DNA from: Actinomycetota bacterium
GTDB taxonomy: Bacteria > Actinomycetota > Thermoleophilia > Gaiellales > Gaiellaceae
Direction of reading: 5' to 3'
DNA length: 5,803 nucleotides
NCBI GenBank assembly: GCA_013695295.1
Contig: JACDAS010000244.1
Span: 1-5,803 of the forward strand
The notes beneath the pieces are model-generated. The model ran no database searches, had not been told where the DNA came from, and worked only from the letters and a program-made list of their open reading frames with translations. Shown here piece after piece: positions 1 to 4,827 of the stretch (positions are counted from its first letter, which is position 1; each line of letters starts with the position of its first letter). The position numbers were made by a program, and so were the translations under genes.

Positions 1-712
1 AGTCGATCGCGATCCCGAAGCCGATCAGGAAGACGAGGTTCGTCACGTAGGTCGGCGTCGTCAGCCAGTGCGCGAGCAGGTAGACGATCCCGAGTGTCCC
101 CATCACGGTCGCGCCGGCGAAGATGAATGGCATCGTGACCGCGGCCGAGAGCCCGAACACAGCCAGCAGCACGGCGAGCGCGATCGGCAGGGCGATCGAC
201 TCGCCTTTCTGGAGGTCCTCGTTGAAGATCGGGTCGAGGTCGTGCTGGATCGCCGCGGCGCCGGTGACGTAGGCGCGGGTCCCGGCCGGCTGGCCGACGG
301 CCCGCACGAGGTCGTCCACGTGACCCTTCGCCTCGGCGAGGTCGAGCGTCGAGACGACGTCGCCGAAGACGACCCCGCCGTCCGCCCCGGCGACGCGGAG
401 CTCCGTCGCCCTGCCGGTGGGGACGACCCTGGCTGCCCGATCTACGCGCGCCTGGAGCTGCGCCAGGAGCCCGGGAGCCGCGGCCGGGCCGACCTCGAAC
501 ACGACGGTGAAGCCCCCGTCGCTGCGGTCGCCGAAGCGCTGCTCGAGGATCTCGCGGACTCGCTCGGAGTCTGTCCCGGGGACGGTGAAGGTGTTCGACT
601 GGAGCGCGCTCAGCCTGCTCAGGCCGTAGCCTCCGGTGACGAGCACGCAGGCCCAGAAGGCGAGGATCGGCCAACGCCAGCGAAGGACGAGCCTCGTCCA
701 GCGGGCGATCAT
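1..712 (-). CDS. MMPL/RND-family membrane transporter, N-terminal part (truncated at left edge)
   Basis: This is the first 237 codons of a large inner-membrane exporter of the MMPL branch of the RND superfamily. Such proteins move lipids or small hydrophobic molecules using the proton gradient; the substrate here cannot be told. The translation shows a basic N-terminus (MIARWTRLVLRWRW), a first membrane helix at about residues 15-31, and an extracytoplasmic porter domain at about 35-170. That domain includes VPGTDSERVREIL, common in this family, and ends in TGAAAIQHDLDPIF. Clustered membrane helices follow at about 173-191, 195-215 and from 224 on. The last visible residues, GFGIAID, match the helix that carries the conserved Asp-Tyr of MMPL proteins. 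An in-frame TAG lies four codons upstream of the ATG, so this is the earliest possible start. No Shine-Dalgarno is seen; a -10-like box lies just upstream. The gene is divergent from hsp20. Full family members are usually about 700 residues or more, so most of it lies outside the window. Confidence 0.9.
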   Translation of the reverse strand, partial: MIARWTRLVLRWRWPILAFWACVLVTGGYGLSRLSALQSNTFTVPGTDSERVREILEQRFGDRSDGGFTVVFEVGPAAAPGLLAQLQARVDRAARVVPTGRATELRVAGADGGVVFGDVVSTLDLAEAKGHVDDLVRAVGQPAGTRAYVTGAAAIQHDLDPIFNEDLQKGESIALPIALAVLLAVFGLSAAVTMPFIFAGATVMGTLGIVYLLAHWLTTPTYVTNLVFLIGFGIAID

Positions 713-718
713 GCGCCC

Positions 719-724
719 AGGCTA
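719..724 (-). promoter_or_regulatory. Candidate -10 box (TAGCCT) of a leaderless MMPL transcript
   Basis: Read on the minus strand, TAGCCT fits the actinobacterial TANNNT -10 consensus and is followed by six bases (GGGCGC) and then the ATG. Transcription would therefore begin at or next to the start codon, which fits the missing Shine-Dalgarno. No convincing -35 hexamer is visible 16-18 bases further upstream. The call rests on the motif and its spacing only. Confidence 0.4.
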
Positions 725-751
725 GCAACAGCGCAAACCCGCTCCGGAAGG

Positions 752-790
752 GAGCCTGAGCCCTGGCTCGTGACAGCGTGCAGCGCTCAC
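752..790. promoter_or_regulatory. Short inverted repeats between divergent promoters, possible operator
   Basis: GAGCC at 752-756 and again at 758-762 can each pair with GGCTC at 765-769; the inner pair gives the near-palindrome GAGCCCTGGCTC. Next to it is an imperfect inverted repeat: GTG (770-772), AGCG (775-778), CGCT (784-787), CAC (788-790). The second repeat covers the position where the hsp20 -35 element would sit. Neither matches the HspR (HAIR) nor the HrcA (CIRCE) operator consensus as I know them. In such GC-rich DNA these repeats may be chance. Confidence 0.2.
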
Positions 791-806
791 CCCTGTGGCC
801 CGGCGC

Positions 807-812
807 TACGCT
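807..812 (+). promoter_or_regulatory. Candidate -10 box (TACGCT) of a leaderless hsp20-lon transcript
   Basis: TACGCT fits the TANNNT -10 consensus and lies seven bases before the GTG at 820, so transcription would start at or beside that codon. A GGAGG at 813-817 is only two bases from the GTG, too close for an ordinary Shine-Dalgarno. This supports leaderless initiation and the choice of 820 over the upstream in-frame GTG at 778, which would place the promoter inside the coding region. No clear -35 hexamer is seen. Confidence 0.45.
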
Positions 813-819
813 GGAGGCC

Positions 820-1266
820 GTGACCCGACGACGTGACCTCGACCGCCTCGAGAGCGAGATCCACGAGCTCTTCGCCGACCTCTGGCAGCTGCCGCACCTG
901 ACCGGGCTGCGCGAGGGCTTCCGCCCGCACGTCGACTGCTTCCGCACCGAGGAGCCGCCCGAGCTGACCGTCGTGGCCGACCTCGCCGGGATCGACCCCA
1001 CGTCGATCCGGCTGGTCGCCGCCGATCGCACGCTCTCGATCAGCGGCGAGCGGCGGCGCCCCGCATTGCCCTCCCGCGCCTCCTTCCAGCACATGGAGAT
1101 CGATTACGGCCCCTTTCGCCGCCGCGTCGAGGTTGGCGCCGACATCGACACGAGCGGCGCCGAGGCGACGTACAGGGACGGTCTGCTCACGGTCGTCTTC
1201 CCACTCCGCGCTCCGCGGCCGAGCGGGGACAGGGTCTCGATCAAGGTCGAGGCGCGCAATGGCTGA
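820..1266 (+). CDS. hsp20: Small heat-shock protein, Hsp20/alpha-crystallin family
   Basis: This encodes a cytoplasmic ATP-independent holdase of 148 residues, which fits the family's usual 140-160. It should bind unfolding proteins and keep them soluble for refolding or degradation. The N-terminal arm (about 1-35) is charged and helical. The alpha-crystallin domain spans about 36-132: it opens with RPHVDCFRTEEPPELTVVAD, has the typical strand LSISGERRR (72-80), and holds the family signature ATYRDGLLTVVFP at about 116-128. The tail has the alternating hydrophobic residues VSIKV at about 139-143, which resemble the I-x-I anchor used in oligomer assembly. The start is taken at GTG 820, just after a -10-like box; an in-frame GTG at 778 would add 14 residues with no family resemblance. 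The gene overlaps lon by 8 bases, so the two are probably cotranscribed and translationally coupled, linking holdase and protease. Confidence 0.9.
   Translation: MTRRRDLDRLESEIHELFADLWQLPHLTGLREGFRPHVDCFRTEEPPELTVVADLAGIDPTSIRLVAADRTLSISGERRRPALPSRASFQHMEIDYGPFRRRVEVGADIDTSGAEATYRDGLLTVVFPLRAPRPSGDRVSIKVEARNG
1243..1252 (+). promoter_or_regulatory. Ribosome binding site for lon, inside the hsp20 end
   Basis: The purine-rich stretch AAGGTCGAGG contains GAGG at 1249-1252, six bases before the ATG at 1259. This spacing supports 1259 as the lon start. An upstream in-frame ATG at 1133 would give 42 extra low-complexity Arg/Ser/Ala residues read out of frame through hsp20. The site lies wholly within hsp20 coding sequence, so ribosomes finishing hsp20 reach it. 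Confidence 0.6.
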
Positions 1267-3670
1267 CCTGCCCGACCTCGAGCCGCCCGGCGAGGAGACG
1301 CCGGTACCCGCGCGGCTGCCGGTCCTCCCGCTCAAGGAGACGGTCGTCTACCCCGGCTCGATGGCGCCACTCGCGATCGGCCAGGAACGCTCGATCCGGT
1401 TGGTCGACGACGTCGCGGGCAACGACCGGATGGTCGCGCTCGTGGCCGTCCGCGACGCCGAGACGGACGAGCCGGGGTTCGACGATCTCTACGAGATCGG
1501 CACCGTCGCGCTCGTCCACAAGCTGCTCCGGGTCCCGGACGGGACGCTTCGGATCCTCGTGCAGGGGCTGCGACGGATCCGGCTAACCGAGCGGCTGGAG
1601 GAGGAGCCCTACCTGAGCGCCGGCGTCGAGGAGGTGCCGGACGTCCTCGAGGAGTCGCCGAACGTGACCGCCCTGACGCGGAACGTCCAGAACCTCTTCG
1701 GCCGGATCGTGGAGCTCGTGCCGTACCTCCCCGAGGAGCTGCAGCTCGCGGCCGCGAACCTGGACGATCCGAGCGCGCTCTGCCATCTCGTCGCCTCGAC
1801 GCTTCGCCTGAGGACGGAGGAGAAGCAGCGGCTGCTCGAGCTGGCCGACGTCGAGGCACGGCTGCGCGAGACCTCCGCGATCCTGAGCCGCGAGGTCGAG
1901 GTCTCGGAGCTCGGCTCGAAGATCCAGTCGCAGGTCCACTCGGAGATGGAGAAGGGGCAGCGGGAGTACTTCCTGCGCCAGCAGCTGAAGGCGATCCAGG
2001 AGGAGCTCGGCGAGGGGGATGCCGACCAGGCCGAGGTGGCCGAGCTCCGCGAGCGGCTCGATTCGACGCCGCTCTCCGAGGAGGCCCGCAAGGCGGCGAC
2101 CCGGGAGCTGGGGCGCCTCGAGCGGCTGCCCTCCGCGGCGGCGGAGTACGGGGTCATCCGCACCTACCTCGACTGGATCCTCAGCCTCCCGTGGGGGCAG
2201 ACGACGAAGGACGACCTCGACCTGCGCCGGGCGCGCCGCGTGCTCGACGAGGATCACTTCGACCTCGACAAGGTGAAGGAGCGGATCGTCGAGTACCTCG
2301 CGGTCTCGAAGCTGAAGAACGACCTCTCCGGGCCGATTCTCTGCTTCGTCGGGCCCCCCGGGGTCGGGAAGACCTCGCTCGGCCAGTCGATCGCCAGGAC
2401 GATCGGGCGCAAGTTCGTCCGCATCTCGGTCGGAGGCGTCCGCGACGAGGCGGAGATCCGCGGCCACCGCCGCACGTACATCGGCGCCATGCCCGGGACG
2501 GTGATCAGGGCGCTCCGCGACGCCGAGGCGCTGAACCCGGTCTTTCTGATCGACGAGATCGACAAGCTGGGCACCGACTACCGCGGCGATCCCGCGAGCG
2601 CGATGCTCGAGGTCCTCGACCCCGAGCAGCACTCGACCTTCCGCGACCACTACCTCGATCTCCCGTTCGACCTCTCGAAGGTGCTCTTCGTCTGCACCGC
2701 GAACCAGCTCGAGACGATCCCGCCGGCGCTTCTCGACCGGATGGACGTGATCCATCTCTCCGGCTACACCGAGGACGAGAAGTACGGGATCGCGCGCCGC
2801 TACCTCGTGCCGAAACAGCTCGAGGCGCACGGGCTCCAGGCGGGGAAGGTCTCCTTCAGCGAGCGCGCGCTGCGGCTCGTGATCCGGGAGTACACGCGCG
2901 AGGCCGGCGTCCGGAACCTGGAGCGGCAGCTGGCGGCGCTCTGCCGGAAGGCCGCCCGCCAGTTCGCCGAGGGGAAGGTGAAGCGGGTGCGGATCGGGGA
3001 GACCAGGGTGCGCTCGTGGCTCGGCGCAAGGCGCTTCTCCGGCGAGGTGCGAAAGCGCACGGCTGACCCGGGCGTGGCCACGGGTCTCGCCGTCACGGCC
3101 GTCGGAGGCGACGTGCTCTTCATCGAGGCGACCGCCTTCCCCGGGCGGGGGCGCCTCACGGTGACCGGCCAGCTCGGCGAGGTGATGCAGGAGTCCGCGA
3201 GCGCGGCCCACTCGTGGGTCCGGTCGCACGCAGAGCAGCTCGGGCTCGACCCGCTCTGGTTCTCCGAGCGCGACGTTCACGTGCACGTGCCGGCCGGCGC
3301 CGTGCCCAAGGACGGGCCGTCGGCCGGGGTCGCGATGGCGACGGCAATCGTCTCGCTCGCGAGCGCGCGGCCGGTCTCGGAGGAGGTGGCGATGACCGGC
3401 GAGATCACCCTGACCGGCCAGGTGCTTCAGATCGGCGGCGTCCGCGAGAAGGTGCTCGCCGCCCAGCGGGCGGGCGTGCGCCGTGTCATCCTCCCGCGCG
3501 AGAACGAGCCCGAGCTCGAGGAGCTCCCGGCGGAGATCCGCGGCAAGCTCGACTTCATCCTCGCGGACACGGTCGAGCAGGTGCTCGAGGCCGCGCTCGA
3601 CGGCGTCGCCTCGGTAGAGCGTCGACCTCGGCCCGCCGCGGCCGAACGCCAGGCCGCTATGCCGGCCTAG
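1259..3670 (+). CDS. lon: ATP-dependent protease La (LonA type)
   Basis: This is a complete 803-residue cytoplasmic AAA+ serine protease that forms a hexamer, unfolds damaged or regulatory proteins and degrades them. The N-terminal substrate-binding domain begins with LPVLPLKETVVYPG (about 19-32). The helical segment includes QREYFLRQQLKAIQEELG (234-251), a LonA hallmark. The ATPase domain has Walker A GPPGVGKTS (365-373), Walker B VFLIDE (428-433), sensor-1 Asn482, a likely arginine finger Arg494 in LLDRMD, and sensor-2 in REAGVRN with Arg552. The S16 protease domain has the catalytic Ser688 in PKDGPSAG and Lys731 in GGVREK. Their spacing of 43 residues equals that of E. coli Lon (Ser679, Lys722), so the enzyme should be active. 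The length is slightly above E. coli's 784 residues because of short N- and C-terminal extensions; the last 25 or so residues are Arg/Ala/Pro-rich. It is the second gene after hsp20, overlapping its last 8 bases. No separate promoter was identified. Confidence 0.98.
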   Translation: MADLPDLEPPGEETPVPARLPVLPLKETVVYPGSMAPLAIGQERSIRLVDDVAGNDRMVALVAVRDAETDEPGFDDLYEIGTVALVHKLLRVPDGTLRILVQGLRRIRLTERLEEEPYLSAGVEEVPDVLEESPNVTALTRNVQNLFGRIVELVPYLPEELQLAAANLDDPSALCHLVASTLRLRTEEKQRLLELADVEARLRETSAILSREVEVSELGSKIQSQVHSEMEKGQREYFLRQQLKAIQEELGEGDADQAEVAELRERLDSTPLSEEARKAATRELGRLERLPSAAAEYGVIRTYLDWILSLPWGQTTKDDLDLRRARRVLDEDHFDLDKVKERIVEYLAVSKLKNDLSGPILCFVGPPGVGKTSLGQSIARTIGRKFVRISVGGVRDEAEIRGHRRTYIGAMPGTVIRALRDAEALNPVFLIDEIDKLGTDYRGDPASAMLEVLDPEQHSTFRDHYLDLPFDLSKVLFVCTANQLETIPPALLDRMDVIHLSGYTEDEKYGIARRYLVPKQLEAHGLQAGKVSFSERALRLVIREYTREAGVRNLERQLAALCRKAARQFAEGKVKRVRIGETRVRSWLGARRFSGEVRKRTADPGVATGLAVTAVGGDVLFIEATAFPGRGRLTVTGQLGEVMQESASAAHSWVRSHAEQLGLDPLWFSERDVHVHVPAGAVPKDGPSAGVAMATAIVSLASARPVSEEVAMTGEITLTGQVLQIGGVREKVLAAQRAGVRRVILPRENEPELEELPAEIRGKLDFILADTVEQVLEAALDGVASVERRPRPAAAERQAAMPA

Positions 3671-3710
3671 GCAACCTGTCCGGAAGTGGCCGCGGTCGAT
3701 GACGCGCGAC

Positions 3711-3740
3711 ACCGGGGGCGCCCCGGTTCACTTTCCGGGG
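3711..3740. terminator. GC-rich hairpins between convergent lon and lipoprotein gene
   Basis: ACCGGGG (3711-3717) pairs perfectly with CCCCGGT (3721-3727) around a three-base loop. The second arm can instead pair with CCGGGG (3735-3740) around an eight-base loop. The first hairpin starts 40 bases after the lon stop. The second covers the stop codon of the opposing lipoprotein gene. Position between convergent genes suggests transcription termination in both directions. There is no T-run after the stems, so a classical intrinsic terminator is not shown. Confidence 0.4.
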
Positions 3741-4309
3741 AGGCTCCTGAAGCTCGAGAGCAGGCGCTCGCAGGCCGCGGCGGCGGCGGCCGACGGAGAT
3801 CCGGAGAGACGGCAGAGGAGCTGGTACTCGCGCCGCCCCCTGAGCGCGAACGCGAGCCGCTGCCGGAGCTCCTCGTCGCCGGCGCGGTAGGCGATCGTGT
3901 AGCGGCGGGAGCGGAGACCGGCGAGCGGCGCGGTCTCGCGGGCGACGAGCTCGCCTCGCAGGCGGGCCGCGAGCTGGGCCGCGACGCGGTCCACCTCGCG
4001 TACGGCCGCGGGCCAGCGAGCGGGCCGGAACGGCTTCGCGAGCCGGAAGACCGTCACCGAGATCAGCTCACGACCCTCGGGTGGATGCGCTGCGACGCTT
4101 CGCTGCGTGCGCTCGATCCTCCAGGCCGCGGGCGCCGAGAAGACGAACCCTGGCCCCTCGAGACGCCGCTCGTTGAGCGGCTCAGCTCCCTCTCCGCCGC
4201 AGCCGCCGAGCACCGCCGCAGCGACGAGGAGCGCTGCTCGCGGTTTGCGGCACCGGGGGCGTGGTAGAACCTCACGGGAGGAAAGCGGACGAAAGGACGA
4301 TGGAAGCAT
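3728..4309 (-). CDS. Predicted small lipoprotein of unknown function
   Basis: The 193-residue product has a lipoprotein signal: basic residues RCRKPR (19-24), a hydrophobic core AALLVAAAVL (25-34) and a lipobox ending LGGC with Cys37 as the lipidated residue. The mature part would be anchored outside the cytoplasmic membrane. It begins with a GPGFVFSAPAAWRIERT segment and continues as a mixed alpha/beta protein of about 155 residues. The pattern resembles small PsbP/Mog1-like or DUF1795-type lipoproteins, but I cannot confirm the family. Cys166 (QLLCRLS) and Cys180 (AACERLL) could form a disulfide. The start is uncertain: ATG 4309 is the only in-frame start close to the signal peptide, but it has no visible ribosome binding site, leaves a long 18-residue leader before the basic region, and its CATG is shared with the divergent gene's start. 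The gene converges with lon. Confidence 0.72.
   Translation of the reverse strand: MLPSSFRPLSSREVLPRPRCRKPRAALLVAAAVLGGCGGEGAEPLNERRLEGPGFVFSAPAAWRIERTQRSVAAHPPEGRELISVTVFRLAKPFRPARWPAAVREVDRVAAQLAARLRGELVARETAPLAGLRSRRYTIAYRAGDEELRQRLAFALRGRREYQLLCRLSGSPSAAAAAACERLLSSFRSLPGK
4243..4267 (+). promoter_or_regulatory. Candidate sigma-B/sigma-F-type promoter of the YtxH-like gene
   Basis: GTTT at 4243-4246 is followed after 15 bases by TGGTAG at 4262-4267. The general stress sigma-factor consensus, from B. subtilis SigB and actinobacterial SigB/SigF families, is GTTT, a spacer of 14-16 bases, then GGGTAT. The -35 core matches fully and the -10 matches at the central GGTA. Transcription would start near 4274, giving a leader of about 35 bases. 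The promoter lies inside the opposing lipoprotein's signal-peptide region. A role in stress expression is inferred. Confidence 0.4.
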
Positions 4310-4311
4310 GA
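4292..4311 (+). promoter_or_regulatory. Ribosome binding site and minimal upstream reading frame before the YtxH-like gene
   Basis: AAAGGA at 4292-4297 lies ten bases before the ATG at 4308, a slightly long but workable Shine-Dalgarno spacing. Between them, ATG GAA GCA TGA (4300-4311) is a three-codon frame whose stop overlaps the gene's start as ATGA. A stronger GGGAGG at 4276-4281 has no start codon at proper distance. The small frame could be chance. Confidence 0.35.
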
Positions 4312-4799
4312 GGACGAAAGACAAGGTTTCCGACGCGGCCGGCAACGTCAAACCGTACGTGGAGCGAGCGTTGCGGGACGACGAGCTGCGCGACAACGTC
4401 AAGAACGCATTCACCGCGGCCCGCGAGATCTACGACGACCTGATGGGCCCGCGCGGCGTGACGACCCTCGCGACCCGGGTGGCCACGGACAAGGACATCC
4501 AGGACAACCTGCGGACGGCGGTCGACGAGCTCCGCAGCGCAGCGAGTCGCCTGCAGGGCACCGAAGAGAGCCACAAGGGGCGGAACACGATGCTTTTGCT
4601 GACCGGCATCACGCTCGGCGTGCTCTTCAACCCGATCACCGGCGCCGACACGCGGAAGTGGCTGCGGGACAGCCTCTTCGGCGGTGGAGACGACGACTTC
4701 GGCTACCAGGCGAGCAGGGATAACTCGAGCGGCAGCTCCAGCACCGAGGGCTCGAGCCCGAGCTCTTCTTCCGGCAGCAGCTCGTCGAACGACAGCTAG
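4308..4799 (+). CDS. YtxH-like protein with duplicated helical segment and serine-rich tail
   Basis: The product has 163 residues. Residues 95-120 carry the YtxH-family pattern: a short hydrophobic helix (MLLLTGITLGVLF) followed by NPITGADTRKWLRD, equivalent to the APxSGxxTRxxL signature. YtxH proteins are small, often stress-induced and membrane-associated, with no defined reaction. The N-terminal part differs from short YtxH proteins: residues 18-45 and 55-82 are two copies of a helical segment offset by 37 residues, both with R at the start and a central DN (29-30 and 66-67). The charged helices would lie in the cytoplasm and may mediate protein contacts. The last 25 residues are 16 Ser plus Gly, Asn, Asp, Thr, Glu and Pro, probably disordered. 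Start 4308 is chosen for its AAAGGA site; the longer frame upstream runs antisense through the lipoprotein gene. A sigma-B-like promoter precedes it. Confidence 0.8.
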   Translation: MRTKDKVSDAAGNVKPYVERALRDDELRDNVKNAFTAAREIYDDLMGPRGVTTLATRVATDKDIQDNLRTAVDELRSAASRLQGTEESHKGRNTMLLLTGITLGVLFNPITGADTRKWLRDSLFGGGDDDFGYQASRDNSSGSSSTEGSSPSSSSGSSSSNDS

Positions 4800-4827
4800 C
4801 CGCCCGCTCCGCGGCCGCGCCTAGTCG
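4790..4827. terminator. Imperfect hairpin spanning two convergent stop codons
   Basis: CTAG at 4796-4799 pairs with CTAG at 4821-4824. The stem extends inward by CGC/GCG after one mismatch (4801-4803 with 4817-4819) and outward by CGA/TCG (4790-4792 with 4825-4827) after a three-base bulge. The two TAG stops of the convergent genes lie in the stem. There is no T-run, and the loop contains a GC palindrome (4810-4819). A shared terminator is plausible by position only. Confidence 0.22.

Noticed and set aside
778..819. Upstream GTG as the hsp20 start
   Set aside because: The added 14 residues have no family likeness, and the -10-like box at 807-812 would lie inside the coding region.
68..823. 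Plus-strand open frame of 251 codons at the left
   Set aside because: It runs antisense to the MMPL gene, whose translation shows clear membrane helices and family motifs; the plus frame is a charged low-complexity sequence.
1133..1258. Upstream ATG as the lon start
   Set aside because: The 42 extra residues are low-complexity and read out of frame across hsp20; ATG 1259 has a well-spaced ribosome binding site and begins directly before the conserved Lon N-terminal domain.
787..1335. Minus-strand frame opposite hsp20
   Set aside because: Antisense shadow of a gene with a complete alpha-crystallin domain.
2191..3066. Second plus-strand frame inside lon
   Set aside because: It is out of frame with lon, lies wholly within it, and is Arg/Ala/Gly/Pro-rich with no recognisable motif.
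1583..3712. Long minus-strand open frame (709 codons) opposite lon
   Set aside because: It is the antisense shadow of a fully conserved lon gene. High GC at third positions removes stops on the other strand; its translation is Arg/Leu/Asp/Glu/Ala-rich and low in complexity with no motif.
3686..4267. Plus-strand open frame of 193 codons opposite the lipoprotein
   Set aside because: Its product is low-complexity and rich in Arg, Glu and Gly, while the minus strand shows a coherent lipoprotein signal and lipobox.
4107..4307. Upstream extension of the YtxH-like gene
   Set aside because: The extension is antisense to the lipoprotein signal and mature region and lacks motifs; ATG 4308 fits the family and has an AAAGGA site.
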